Assembly (NCBI GenBank): GCA_030035585.1
Contig: CM057477.1
Coordinates: 65,701,447 to 65,765,446 of the forward strand
Source: Dugong dugon
Taxonomy: Eukaryota; Chordata; Mammalia; Sirenia; Dugongidae
Length of the DNA stretch: 64,000 nucleotides
Direction: 5' to 3'
The notes beneath the pieces were generated by a model, which was not told where the DNA came from, ran no database searches, and was given only the letters and a program-made list of their open reading frames with translations. This document shows, in pieces, positions 36,901-51,900 of this stretch (position 1 is its first letter; the number at the start of each line of letters is the position of its first letter). The translations under genes were made by a program, and so were the position numbers.

Positions 36901-39900
36901 TCTGTTAAAATTTTGTAGCTTAGTGCAAGAAGTTAGAAATTGCTTGAGCATGATTTTTTATACAGAGTAGAATTGGAGGAAATGATCCCCTGAATTCTTT
37001 TTTCTATTATTGTTAAAAATATGCACAGCAAAACACATCAATTCAACAGTTCCTACATGTACAATTCAGTGACATTAACTACATTCTTCAAGTTGTGCAA
37101 CCATTCTCACCCTCCTTTTCCAAATTGTTCCTCAACCATTAACATAAACTCACTGCCCCCTATTAACCTTCCTATCTGACCTTTCTTGTTGCTATTGTCA
37201 ATTTGATCCCATGTAGGTGGTTTTTTTAAAAAGCACAATGCTCAAGGCAGACATTACTAATTAAACTAAACTGTTTTTTGGTTTAAAGAAGACTTCAGGG
37301 GATATTTTTGGTTTAAGGTTGAAAGATTATCTCAGGGCAGTCGTTTCAGGGGTTCATCCAGCTTCAGTGGCTCCAGAAAGGCTGGATTCCATGATAATTT
37401 GAAATTCTGTGCTGCATTTTCCCCCTTTCGATCAGAATTCTTCTGTGGAGTCTTAGATCAATATATTCATTGATGGTAGCTGGGTACCATCCCATTCTTC
37501 TGGTCTCATGGCAAAGGAGGCAGTTGTTCATGGAGGCAATTGGCCGTACATTCCATTTCCTCCTCCTCTTGCTGACTCTCCTTCTTCCTGTGTTGCTCCA
37601 AGAGAATAGAGACCAACCGTTGTGCCTTGCATGGCAGCGTGCAGCTTTTAAGACCCCAGGCACTACACAACAAACTTGGAGATAGTACAGAAGCCCTAAA
37701 AACTGAGTTCAGCCAATTAACTGGGAAGTCCCATGAAACTTTGACCCTAAGCCTCCAAACCAAGAAATCAAATCCCATGAGGTTTTTGGTCATACCTAAG
37801 CAGCATCAGTAGTTCCTCATCTTTTTTTTTCCTTTCTAAATTCTTATATGTTTTGGAGAGGTCAGATTTGGTGTGCATTGTTAGGGCGCTACTTAAAATG
37901 AAAATGAAAATATGCAGTGTAAGATGTCTGGTGTTTAGATTTTGTTTTGCCATTAAAGGTAAATTATGTATTTTTAATTTCTCGGTAGATTTGCACGAAG
38001 GGCAAAGTGCACATATTCAAGTATCTGAGCATACAAGCATGCCAGATTAAGACAGCTGACTCCCTTTACCTCCACTCGATGGAGAGGCCACATTTACACC
38101 AGCACGTGGAGGACAGGTGAGTCCAGCTACTCTCACTCGGAGCCCCAGTTTAGAATGTTCTTAGGCCAACACCCTCCAGGTAACTAACTTCAAAAACCCA
38201 TTTGCATCAGTGAACCAATTCAAATTCATAACTCGCAGAAACTATTGGACTAACAAAAAGAAAGTTGTTACTGTTGGTAACATTTTAGCATTTGTCAGTT
38301 CTCATCTCCTCCCCTCTCCTAATCTACCCTTCCCAAGTACTTTTATTTTATTTACATACACACACATACATATATGTGTATGTGTGTATGTATGTGCTTA
38401 TAAATACAATCTATAATATATATTTTTGCTTATCAATTTAAAAATCATATTAAGCTCATGCATGCCTTTTTAGAATTATTATTCATTTTTAATTTGCCTC
38501 CAGAATACTGCTAAAAAAAACTGTAGGCTTAATTTTTTTATGCATTTTTAAAATACAGTGTGTATAGTTTCTGCCATTTCCTGTTTAGGGTGGAAGTGTT
38601 AGAATCTTTTCACATGCCCTTGGGCTTTTTGTGGAATATATTGGGCCTGGAGTTTTCAGAGAACAAAATTCCCACACTGAACACACTTACAGAAACACAG
38701 ATTCTTTTTGAAAAAAATTTTCACTGCAGAAATCTTTTCCTTAAATGTTTGCTAAACAAGGTGGCTTAAAACCTTAGGCTACCGAAGTGATACTTTTATA
38801 TAATGTTTAAAATCTCTTTTTTTAGTTAAAAAAAAGCACTGCTGTCGAGTCGATTCTGACTCATAGCGACCCTACAGAACAAAGTAGAACTCTCTCATAG
38901 GGTTTTCCAGGCTGTAATCTTTACAGAAGCAGACTGCCACATCTCTCCCCCCTGGAGCGGCTGGTGGGTTCAAACTGCCCACCTTTTGGTTAGTAGCAAG
39001 CACTTAACCGCTGCACCACCAAGGCTTCTTTTTTCCGTAAACATACTATAAAATATATTTTCTCATTGGATAAGAGTTATTGAAAGTAACCACATTTAAT
39101 AAGAGGTAGAAGCACTTATGTAGTTTATTGCTTTTTTTATATGTTAGAATCGTTAAAATAACATCCATATCTGTTTCAAAGAAACAATTTGGCATCTAAG
39201 AGCAGGCCTCTTGGTTAGAGCCAGAAGACAAAGATTTTATCTTGTACTATCTCAGAAGAAGGGCCTGGTGATCTGCTTCTGAAAAATCAGCCCCTGAAAA
39301 CCCTATGGAGCACAGTTCTACTTTGCCACACGTGGTGACCAGGAGTCAACACAGTACCTGGTTTATATCTTTAGATAGTGCAAGCATCTGATTTTCATTA
39401 GGCCTGTATCTTGATATTCTTTGCTACTGGACTGATTTGTTGTATTGCCTTATAATAACCATTAAAAAAAAATAGCAAAATTGTTACTAGAATGTAAGTT
39501 GATGTACCTTGGTGTTAACTTTGCTACTTCAGTTCTTTCCTCAATAAATTCAATATTGATGACATCCACCCCAGCAAGAAAGATTCCGACTCAGGCGTTG
39601 GGAGTGACAACGGAGACAAGCGATTATCTGCCACAGAGGTACGGTTATTGGTCACATTTTTTCCTCCTGTGCTTCTGGATATTTCTGCTTGCCTTCCTTA
39701 AACTCCTTTCTGGTAATTCCCTCATCTGCTTGAGAATACATGATGATGTTTATGAGAGCAATATGAAATCCTCCAAGTGTTATATAAATATTAGCCGTTT
39801 TTACTTTTTCTGTATCTTCTTTATAAATGCCTCCGGAGTCGAGTTTCTGTTTCCTCCCTCTGCTCCCTGGTTACACTGTTCTTTAATGCTTAATAAATAT

Positions 39901-42900
39901 TTGACCTGACTAAGTGGTGTGCAAGTACCCATGAGGCATCTTTATAAATGTATTTGTTTCTAACTGGCAGAGTAATTCAGCCTTCCAGTGAAGACACTGT
40001 CGTTATATGCATGCATGAATGTGAAGGAATCAAGTATATGTTGCATTTTAGTAGTTTACCCGCAGCAAATGCCACTTAGGAGTAGCCGTAATTTTTTTAT
40101 AACAGTATATGCTTTCCGGAAACTCTGAGATTGTGTTTTATTCAGATAATTGGATAAAAGTTTGGTTATTTTAACGGAGAGTTATTTATAACCGCTATAG
40201 GAAGCACACACACTAGAGCTTCCTATAAACCTCTTGCCGTTGAGTCAATTCCAACACATAGTGATCCTATAGGACAGAGTAGGACTGCCCCATAGAGCTT
40301 CCAAAAAGCAGCTGGTAGATTCAAACTGCCAACTTTTTGGTTAGCAGCCTGAGCTCTTAACCACTGAGCCACCAGAGCTCCAGACCTCCCTGTAGTGGTT
40401 ATAAATATTTAAAATATTAATAAAATATTTATTATCTCATTGATAGTCTATTAGAATCCCAGAGTCTTGTATTAATGTATGATTAAATAGAGCTTCTTGA
40501 CCCAAGTTGCCAGAAGATATAGGTGCAGTCGGGGATGGATGCGTCATCAGGTACTCTTCCTTTTTGAGGGAAGTTAGTGAATTTTTATAGTCACGAGTTT
40601 GGAAACATTACAGTACCCTCTGCAGATGTGATTAATGGGTCAACTACCCATCTAAGGATCTCCATTTTTTATTATATGTAGCTCCCGGGAGAGAGCCATT
40701 TACCAGTTCTCCTCAGGTCTTTAAGGCTTAATACATATCTAAGATACTGGAATTTATTTTCTACAAAATGTGTTACAAAGCAGTGCCTTAAAAATTAATA
40801 TACCTTAAAGTATTTCAAATATAGAAAATCATTTTTAACAGAAGGCAACTTAGTAAGCAGGAGAAGAAAGTCAGTGTCAATAAAAGAAAATGAGCCTCAT
40901 GAAACCACATTAATAGTTTACTAGGGTTCCCTGGGGGGATAAAAGCTAAACACATTGCTTTATAAATTGTATTTTAATTCATCCCTTTCAGCTTTATTAA
41001 AACTAAGTCCCCTAAAATGTACCATTGTTTCAGAGATTACTCACCCTAAGCTTATTTTCTATTAAATTGAAACAGACTCTGCTTTATCCTTTATATGTCT
41101 TCTAAGAATAATTAAGTTGGTTAATAAGACATCACACAAAGGACTCCATTATCCCTTTGTTCTCACTTAATATAAATAGAATGCTAATATCATTCTAAAC
41201 GGAGGCGGGACATTTAGCCTCTCCCTTTTAATTAGCTGCATACCTTTGGAATTTTGCTGAGTTTTTAAGATGGGATAAGGGTGGAAAGAAGAGGGTCTAT
41301 AGAAAGGATTATATTCAACAGAATAAAATGCACAGATCTTCCCTTTGGCTTCTGTTGTTTCTCATTGTAGCCCCATTACCTGAGCAACACTGCAAGAAAT
41401 TCATCTTTTAGAATGATACAGTTTCTGAGTTGTCCTGCGTAGCTTTTTCCGTTTTCACCTTATTTGGCAAATATGTGACTGTCCATGGTCATCAGCCTGT
41501 CTTTCCCCATTTATATCTCATTGTGAGGTTCAAGGATCATACTGTGTTTCCTTTCTTTGGCTGTTACCATTGAATAATTGATAGAGCATTTGTCATTAAG
41601 AAATTAAAAACGTACTTTTCTCAAGATAAGCAAGCAGGAAAATGTGGGACTCCATGAAGATTTATTAAATGAGTGAAACGCACACTTGTTTTCTGTCAGT
41701 TTCCAGACAATTGGTGAGCATGTCAAAAAAGGAAAACAAACATTCTGCTCTGAAAGTAGTCACCTCAGGAATTTAAGAGTGAGCCGCAATCACCTGAAAT
41801 GTATTCTGTGGAGATGCCTGGTCCCTCTGATTTGGAAAGCTTTTCACTAAATAAAACCTGTTGCCATGGAGTTGATTCCAACTCACAGTGACCCTATAAG
41901 ACCAAGTGGAACTGCCCCGTTGGGTTTCCAAGGAGTGGCTGGTGGATTTGAACTGCTGACCTTTTGGTTAGCAGCCAAATGCTTAACCCCTGCGCCATCA
42001 GGCCTCCTTTCACTAAATAGCAACACTAAAAGGGAGACTTAGGAAAATAACTGAGGTTCCATGTTTCATTTGTGACAGAATCATAGATTTCCTGAATAAA
42101 TTTCATCAGCTATTGTGTGAAAGGAGCCTCCCAGAAAGAACTACCTCAGATTACTAAATTGAAGCCTTATTCCAAAAATTACACAGAACCATGCTCTTTT
42201 TAAGTACTACAGTTTTTCTTTTTAGCACTTTTATGTATTTAATGCAGCTCTCAAGCCTAAAAAAAGAGAAATAAGACAAAGCTTGGTGTTGTGTAGAAGA
42301 TGCACTCAAAGTAAATGAGATGTCATCAGAGAGGTTGACTGCTCCTGTTTTTGTGACCAGCCATATGAAACCTTAATGTAGTTTTGGCAAATCAGCTTTG
42401 TCGTCAGATCTCAGAGTACCATGGCTATTAAAATGATTGATGAGGCTTAGGGCTAAGAGGATAGCCTACTTACAGTTATTCCTTTGTTCTGTCAGGTATT
42501 ACACCGTTCTTTCTAGGTGCTCTGAGTTTGACTCTTAGGTTAGCAAAGTTTCAGTTCAAAATACACGTCCGGAGAAGTATATAAATCATTAAGTGTGAGC
42601 GTGATGATTTGTCACAAAGCGAACACACCCATGTAACCAGCTCCAAGTTCAAGAAACAGAGCTTTACCAGCGTCCCTAGAAAGCTACTTGTGCCCCTTAT
42701 CGCCCCCCAAGAGTAATCACTATCTTGAGTTCCAACACCACGGTTTAGTTGTGCTAGCTTTTGAACTTCTGTCAGTGGAATTCTCCTCTTTTACATCTGG
42801 CTTCTTTCACTCAGTATTGTGCTCTGGAGAGTCACATATGTTCTCTTCTCCCTTGAATAAAACAGTGCGCTCTTATCTTTTTTAGCCTTCCGATGAAGAC

Positions 42901-45900
42901 ACGGTTAGCCTTAACGTGCCAATGTCAAATATTATGGAAGAAGACCAGATCAAGGAGGACGTGTGCCATCACCTTAGCCCGGTTAAAGGTCTGAGAATAA
43001 ACGACGGGGAGAAAGGGCTTGTTGTTAAATTTCAAATGTTATGTTTTAAATTTGCACAAATATGGCAATGATAATAATGTCCATTTCACACTTGCTATGC
43101 ACAGTCACTGAGCTAATTTGTGAGGGTGATCTCATCGAAAGGTCAAAACACCTAGATGAGTACTCTGTCTCCATCTTATAGGCGAGAAAAGCGAAGCTCA
43201 GAGAGTTTAAGTAACTTGCCAGTGGTCACACAGCTAGTAAGTAGTAGAGCTATTCTCATTCTGAAGGTTTATACTAGATTCCTTAAATTCACTCTCTGAA
43301 AGAAAATATTGATGTGGTAGATATATTAGTTAGGACAACTGTAGCTACTGTAACAGATAGGATTCCCAAATCTCAGTGGCTTAACACCATCCAAATTAGG
43401 TTCACATGGGAACTGCTGATTGGCAGGCAACTCACCTCCAAATGGTGAGTCAAGGACCCAAGCTTCTTCCATGATGTAACTACCCTTTGCAACATAGTAC
43501 TTCCAAGGTTTCTGTGCCTTTCTGTTTCAAACCGGAAGAGCATGGGAGTTTGGTCATGGCCGGGTTTATGGGCTGGGCCTAGCAGGAGTGCCCATACTCC
43601 TTCTTAAAGAGGCTACATACGCCCAGCTACAAGTGAGGGTGGGAAATGTAGTTGAGATGGGAGCCTAGGAATCTGTTTGACTTCAGGCAAGTCACTTAAC
43701 CTTAATCCCCTCACCTGTGCAATGAGGTGATCCGATTAGGTGATTTCTAAAGTCCCTCATAGCTCTCAAATTCTGCGGTTCTTAGTTAATCATCAAAGTG
43801 GTCACTAAACACAGTATATCTCTTGTACCTTCAGTGTCCTGGTGATACGTTTCATACCTTGGTGAGAAGCTGTCATCAAAGTCTATTTGGCAGTATTTTC
43901 ATTGCTGCTCTGTGCTCAATGAGTTTCAAGGAAAATGCTAAATTTTAATTTTCACAATTTATGGCAGAGATGACTTCACTATATACAAATAGTATAGAAC
44001 TGAAATGTGGAAATTATCTCCTTAATAGTTTTGGAAATTATGGAATTACTAATACTTTGGGTTGATATGGAAATTATCTCCCTAATAGTTTTGAGGATGC
44101 CCTTACTGGGGATGGAGAACCATTTCGACAAACTCAGTATACATAGCCAATGTTTAGTGCTTGCTTTCACATCTTATGTTAAGTTTTTAAGTTTAGTATT
44201 TATGCTCACCTGAGAAGCTGACTGGTACCATACTTTGTCCATCTTAATGCACAAATACTCTATACTTTATATAGGAGGCCTAGTGGTGCAGTCATTAAGC
44301 ATTCGGCTGCTAACTGAAAGATTGGCGGTTTGAACCCACAGGCCACCCCAGGATAAACATGTGGCAGTCTACTTCTGTAAAGATTTACAGGCTTGGAAAC
44401 CCTATGGGGCGGTTCTACTCTGTCCTATAGGGTTGCTATGAGTCAGAATCGACTGTACGGCAATGGGTTTGGGGTTTGGATACTTTATACGAAAATGTAG
44501 CTCTGCCACTCTGTTAATCAGATAAACTGTATAACACTTATGTGGTATAGGAGTTAGTGTTTTCGGCAAATTTCTCAACTAAAAGAATTATATAATTTGT
44601 TACCCGTGAGTTTTATCCCCTCTGTTCTGTGTGTGGGTAGTCTGCTGGCTAGGAGTCCTTAAAGGGCAGCCCCGTTTGCTCCTTTTTAGTCTTCAGATGA
44701 GTTAGAAGAGCTTGACGTGGTTTTTGTTTTGCTGCTTCTTCACCTTCTGGAACACAGTCTAGGTGGATGTGTTCTGCCCGAGATGTGCAGGCCTGTGTGT
44801 GGCCCTTACCGTAATTGCTTTTCTGGTTGTTATGCCTTCGGGCTCCGTCTTCGTCCCTCTCACCGTCTTCCGTAAGAGTGGGTGCTCCTGAGGAACAGGA
44901 ATCCTTTTGGCCAAATTTTTTAGTTCCTAAAATGTTTAGCAAAACACCTGTCATTCAGTAGTTGCTCAATATTTGTCGAATTTTGAATTTGAAATAGTTA
45001 CTTAGTCACACATTATTAAGCACAAGAGCTTTCTTTTAGATTTTCTCTGTTCCTTAAAAAACAAGAGACAATTTCATTTCTTCTGTAAGGAACCAAGCTA
45101 TAAAGAGGCCATGACTTACAGGTTTAGTTTGAGACTTTCTGTTTCTTTTATCTTCATTTTCTTCCTCCTTTTCCCATCTATTCCTCACATCCTGCAGGGT
45201 ACAATGACCTGGGTCATTGTGCACCTCCTTAAGAGGTCAGAGCGGGGACCGAAATGATTAGATAGCTAGTTGAGGTGCATCCCTGCTTTCCTCATCTCTT
45301 CCTGAAGTCATCCTCTTTGCTTTCCTTTATATTTTCCCAGCAGGTGAATGTCATCAGGAATTTCAACCAGAGCCTTCCCTTTTGGGTGAAAATGACAACT
45401 CAGGAGAAGAACGAGACCAATTTACCGAAGGAGCAGATGTTCTGAGTTCTGAATTTATCAACTATATTAAGGCAAGTTGAGGATCAACTAAGTCTTTACT
45501 CATTTTCTCCTGGATGAAACCTTAAAACTGAAGTTCAAGGTCACTAATCCATCACCTTAAATGGTCAGCTGACTGTAATTTTCCTCAAGACTTTATAACG
45601 TCTTCTCAAAAGTCGGTGTGTGTATTTTCTGACATTAGTTTCTTGTCCCTGCCGTACATACCTTTATGTTTGCTGTGTATGTGTACGATGTTCATTTCTA
45701 TTCAGATATCACTCAGCTTTCCTCTACTCAGTATACCACATAAATTAGCAAATTACCATTCAGGAAAGCTAAAATAGACAAAATTTCACATACTTTTCAA
45801 TATATTCTAGGTGAATATTCTTAGGAGTGTATCCATAGTTGTTGTTTTTAGCTGACATCAAGTTGGCCCCAGATTCGTGGTGACCCCAGGCACAGTGGGA

Positions 45901-48900
45901 TCAGATCATTTTCACTGGCTGATTTTCAGAAGCAGATCTTCAGGCCTTCTTTCTTAGTTCATCTTAGTCTGGCAGCTCTGCTGAAACCTGTTCAGCATCA
46001 GAGCAACACGCAAGCCTCCACTGACAGACAGGTGGTGGCTGTGCATGGGGTGTATTAGCCAGAAACAGAACCCAGATCTCCCACATGGGAAATGAGAATT
46101 CTGCCACTGACCCACCACTGCCTCATACATCCATAGTGTAAAGAGGAAAAAAGAGACTTTTAAAATCTGGAAATGAATGTCTCCTCTTTTTGGAAAGGTC
46201 ACTTTGAGGATGCTTATTCCTGAGCTGCTTGTAGTTCTGCTGAGGTGTTGAAAGGTTGAGTGAAGTCACTGAGCTCCCAGGAAACCTTTGTCGTAGTAAC
46301 AGCAAAGGAAAAAGACAAAAACTAGCTCTTTTTTAAAGTAGGTAGCTAAGGTTCTGCTTTATGACATGGTTAGGTGCCTTGGTGTGTGGTTGGACTTTTT
46401 GGTTCACACTGTGGCACCCAGCAATATCCAGGATAATTGTTTTAGTAAAATTCCGATTTACCATGGCTTATGAGAGATGAAAGGAGCCCTGGTGGCACAG
46501 TGGTTAAAGCACTCACCTACTAACCAGAAGGTCAGCAGTTTGAACCCACCAGCCTGCTCCACAGGAGAAAGAGTGCACTCTTTATGCAGTCTGTTTCTGT
46601 AAAGATATACAGCTTTGGAAACACTATGGGGCATTTCTACTGTGTCCTATAGGGTCACTATGAGTCAGAATCGACTCGATGGCAATGACTGTTTTGGTTT
46701 GGGTGAGAAATGATGGTCTCAGAGCTGCTGAGTTTGATTCCTGGCCAGTGCAGCTCATGCACAACCACCACGCATCTGTCACTGAAGGCTTGTGTGTTGC
46801 TGTGATGCTGAGCAGCTTTCAGCGAAGCTTCCAGACTAAGACAGACTAGGAAGAAAGGCCTGGAGATCTACTTCCAAAAATCAAGAAAGCCAAGAATGGG
46901 ATCTCTTAAGTGCTCATCTTGATTTTCTGAGGACTGTGTCATGATGGCTGGACTTAGTCTAAACCAAAGTCTCCAGGCACCATCTTAAAAGTAGTTGGGA
47001 GGAAAACAGCTGAATTTGACCCTGTATGAGATCCTGGTGCATCAGTAGCCAGATGCTGCCTACGCTCAGGAGATCATTGCCACCTCAAGACAGAAGCAAT
47101 GAATCTGACATAAGTTTGTAGAAAACCAACTAAAATAATTTCAGAATGTCTTAGTTCCCTAATGCTGCTGTAATAACGCAAATACCACAAGTAAGGGGGT
47201 TTAAAGAACAGAATTTTATTTTTTCAAAGTTCTGAAAGCTGAAAGTCCAAACCAGGGTCTCAACCATGTTGATTCCTTCCTTGTCAGAAGCCCTGGACAT
47301 TCCTTGTCGATCCTTGCATGGCATCTGTCTTCCCCAGTGTGTGCGTGCCTTTGTTTCTGATCTGCCTTTTTGATAACTCAGAAGTTACTAGGTTTAAGAC
47401 ACACTCTACACTGGCATGACCTTGGTAACATACCATTAGACTACATTATGGAAAGTGATTACATTTCATTATATTAGATTACATCCACAGATATCAGAGT
47501 TAGGATTCCAACACATATTTTGGGAGGGGTCACAATTCAATCCATAACAAAAGGTTACATAGAAGGTTAAAACAAAGAAAGCCTTAACCCTTTACTCTGT
47601 TGATCTGTCATTAATCCATCAGTTCCAGTTTTAAAATATCTCACACCCATTGCCTCCTTTCTGCCTTCTCCTGCCATTGCCATTGCCTCGCTTGAGCCTC
47701 ATCGTTTCTAACTTTGATGATCATTTCTAACTGCCCTGTTCTTGCCAAACTGCCACCCCACTGTCAAGAACACACACACATACACACACACTCTATATTC
47801 TGCCACAAGACATTTTCCTAAAGTAAAAATCTAATCACATTACTGTCAGGCCAGTGGTTCTCACATGGCTCTCACAGATTAGACCCCTGTCTATCAACTC
47901 TGTAGTAACAATAAGATTGTCATGAAAACATGGAAAATTGGGATTTTCTCTTTGTTTTATGAAAGAGTTCAGCTCAAGTTATGAATCAAAGGTAAGATGG
48001 AAACCCTGAAAAATGCGTTCATAAAATATCCAAATTCAAGTTGTAAAGGAAAACGGTTAAACCGATTAGTAAAATAAAGGGTATTGTTTTAGAAAAGCAA
48101 ATGCCCCTGGATTCAGAGATTTCAAGAAGCAAAGGACTCTGTAGAAATGGCTGCTCTATATAATGGATCCTGTGGACACAGACTGGAGGAGCAAAGGGGA
48201 CTGGGAATCAACTCAGTTAATGTTTTGGGCACCCTCTCCTGGCAGACACTTTTCTTAGAAAATCAGGAGGACAGTGGTAATAATCAAACCTAAATCTTCA
48301 AGGAGTTAAAGGAAAAGTCATACATTGAGTGTCAAGACCTTGACTTCCATTATTAAAAGCCTCTGAGCATGCACTTGGGTACCAGCAGGGGTGTGGTACT
48401 GCCCAACCCCTTGCCCATCAGTCATTCTGTATTTTCTCTCCTCTTCCGAGTTAGTGTCTTATATTCTTGCAACCATAACCATCTAACTTTGGGGAAAAAG
48501 GCCAGTTAACCCCACTTGGCATATTGAAAAAATAGTTTTTTTATACTATTGCCTAATTTGGACTGTGAAACTGAAGATAGGAAGAAAATACCTACTGCCA
48601 CTGTAGTTGAAGAGCATCAGGAGATAAGAACATGTGTTCTTGGTCATTTCTGGCAGAACCCATGAATTTACAACGCATCATGCAGATAATGGCACAGTAA
48701 TTTACGTGTTGAGTTTACCCCACACCAAAAGTATAATCAATGTAGAAAATATCTGAGTGTTTTTCTAGCCAGAGACCTGCAATGGGCAACTAGCCACCTC
48801 CCCAGGATAAAGCTTGTCCTCAATAACACATCTGGAGAATTGGCTGGTCCTCAAGTTGGCTGGTGATGTGCCTGAACCTTGACACAGAATGCAGTCCTTT

Positions 48901-51900
48901 TGTCTGTTGTTCCTTCCCCGCCAGGGAAATGTGCCCCCATTCAGGGGTGGCTTCCGTTCTGTCAGTTGAGTTGAAGCAGCATTTCTCTGTGTGAGAGATG
49001 AAAGTGGAGGGAAACATGTGGAAGGTCAACTGTGGGACACACCTTTCTAAATATACCCCCTCACTCTGTTGTCTCTTTGGGGAAAATAAAGAGAGGAGAA
49101 CATTTCAGTGAATTCCAAATGCTGTACACATGAAAACTATTAGATGCAATTTGAGGTATTTTTCTGTTGTAAAGTATTTTATACGTCCTTTTTTCCTACC
49201 AACACATGCGTACACCTCTCCTCAATACACACACACCCCTTGTCAATACATACACGTGCATATACCTCCTCAGTACCCAAACACAGACATACATACCCCT
49301 TGTCAGTATACACACACCTACTCAATACACACACACATGCACTCCTCCTTAGTACACATACCCCTCCTCAGTACTCACACACAGACACACACACACCCCT
49401 TGTCAGTAAATGCATACACACACCTCAGTACATACACTTCCTCAATACACACACCTCCTTAATACACACCCTTCTATAGTACACAAACAGACACTTCTCA
49501 ATACCCACCAACACACACTTCTCACATACATACCCAAACCCCTTCTAAATACACAACTCCCTCCTCAGTAAACACATACACCTTGCCTCATACACACAGA
49601 AGCGCCTACCTCTTCGCAATACACACACACACCCTACCTCAGCACCCATACCCACACACCTCACATACACATGCCCTTCCTCAACATACATACACCTCTC
49701 CACACACACACACCTCTTCTCATACATACCCACACCCCAACCCCCTCTTCCTCAATACACACACCTTTCCTCTCACATACACACACAAACACACACCTTT
49801 CCTCATATACACACACCTCTCCTCATACACCTCTCCTCAAACATATATATACATACACACACCCTTCTTCAATACACATACACACACCTACCCTCATAAC
49901 ACCCATACCCACACCCACCCTTCCTCAGTACACATATCTCTCCTCTCACATACACACGCAAACACACACCTCTCCTCATATACACAAACACACCTCCTCT
50001 CACACACACCTCTCCTCTCTCACACACACAACCTCTCCTCTCTCACACACACAACCTCTCCTATCTCACACACACACCTCCTCTCTCACACACACACCGC
50101 TTCTCTCTCACACACACCTCTCCTCTCTCATACACACAACCTCTCCTCTCTCACACACACAACCTCTCCTCTCTCACACACACACCTCCTCTCTCACACA
50201 CACACCTCCTCTCTCTCACACACACCTCTCCTCTCTCACACACACAACCTCTCCTCTCTCAGACACACACCTCTCACACACATACACATGCCCATCCTCA
50301 ACACACAGACACCCTTCCTGCATACATAAACACAGACCCCTCCTCAACACATACACAGGGACCTCTCCTGTCAGAAAGCTAGGGTGCACGTTCACATGTG
50401 ACTGACATGCCCATGAGAAGATCTGTCGACATCAGGAAGTGCTAAGAGGACAAAAAGGAGTCGAGTTAAGCTTTGAATTTCTGACTCTAAGCTAGCAAGT
50501 GACATGGCCTGGGTTCTGACTGTTGAGTAGCCGTGGTTCTCAGCAGACCCGTGTGTTGCTGTCCACAGGGTAGGGCAGAAGGCTGTGAGGAGCTGTTACG
50601 GATAGAAGAGGACGCACACTGGCCGCCAGAGGGACTGTGAGTACCAGGGCCCACCTACTAGCCACCATCCCTGTAAAGTTCACTGTCATGATAGAATTTT
50701 GATCGGCTTATGTTTTGGCAAGCAACTATTCTTACCCAACGATATTGATAAGAAGTTGCAAGTTTTCGTGTGTCTGGTGCTTATTGTCACAGTATTGGGC
50801 AATATGGTGCAACTCCTTAGCCTCTCCTTGGCCTTTAGTGTTACCTGACTTGAGGCTGAGGGCAGAAATGTGATCCAGAGAATTAGAATTTTTAGACTGG
50901 AGATTCCAGATTCCTTCTGAAAACTGGACCTTAGATGATCTGTAGAATGGGCTCCGCTTTTTCACCCAGAGTGTTCTGGTCAGAGATCTGAGAAAACCAT
51001 ATATTTTAATGCCCTGGTCTCAATTCTGATGGTTATTATAGCTACATTTATTAAATACCACATGCTAGGCCCTGCCTCAAATACTTCACAGGTGGTAGCT
51101 CCTTCATCTTCACAATAATCCTGTGAAATAACTTCTGTTATCATCTCCCATTTCCCAGATGACAAAACTGAGGCTCAGAGAGATTGATGATCTTGCCCCA
51201 AGGTCACAGAGTGACAGGGCCAAGATTTCACTCCAAGAACTCTGCCAAACTGGTATCCTTTATACTCTATTGGACATAAAGTCTTACATGGCAAGATTTA
51301 CTGGGGAGGATATGCATGATCTGTCAGTTGATGAACCATACCATTTCCAGGGGAATTTAATTTGGACTGTGTGGTACAGAGGAGCCCTGGTGGCGCAGTG
51401 GTTAAAGCGATTGACTGCTAGCTTAAAGGTCGGTGGTTCAAAACCACCAGTGGTTCCGCAGGAGAAAGATGTGATAGTCTGCTTCTGTAGAAATACACAG
51501 CCTTGGAAACCCTATGGAGTCACTATGAGTCAGAATCGCCAACCAGCAGTGGGTTTTATGTGGTATAGAGTAGATTTTTGGTTCCTGAGATTTGGTTTTC
51601 CATAATCTGGGATATGTAGGCTTGGACCTTCCACTGTATTTTGCACGGTGTCTTCCCCTAGTGAGGACCAGCTACATTGTTTACAAGTTTCCTCACTTAC
51701 GGAAGGACATTGGTTTACATTTTATAGTGGGAAGGGTGGTTGTTGTTGTTAGCTGCTGTCAAGTTGGCCCGTGACTCACGACCATCCCATGCATGAGGAA
51801 ACAAAATGTTGTCCAGTCCTGCGCCATCCCTGTGATGGGTTGTGGATCAGACCGTGGTGATCCATGGGGTTTTCATTGGCTGATTTTTCAAAGTAGACTG

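Noticed and set aside
39481-39909. 142-codon ORF covering exon 5
   Set aside because: It reads exon 5 in the wrong frame and extends into both introns; no family features.
44649-44954. 101-codon minus-strand ORF with charged residues
   Set aside because: No recognised family, lies in an LRCH1 intron, and no splice or start context supports it.
50000-50270. CRISPR-like regular repeat array
   Set aside because: Units are short, contiguous and low-complexity without unique spacers; this is a minisatellite in a mammalian intron.
49583-50405. ORFs of 248 and 244 codons rich in His, Thr, Ser and Leu
   Set aside because: They run through the CA/CT minisatellite in two frames at once; composition alone keeps them open.
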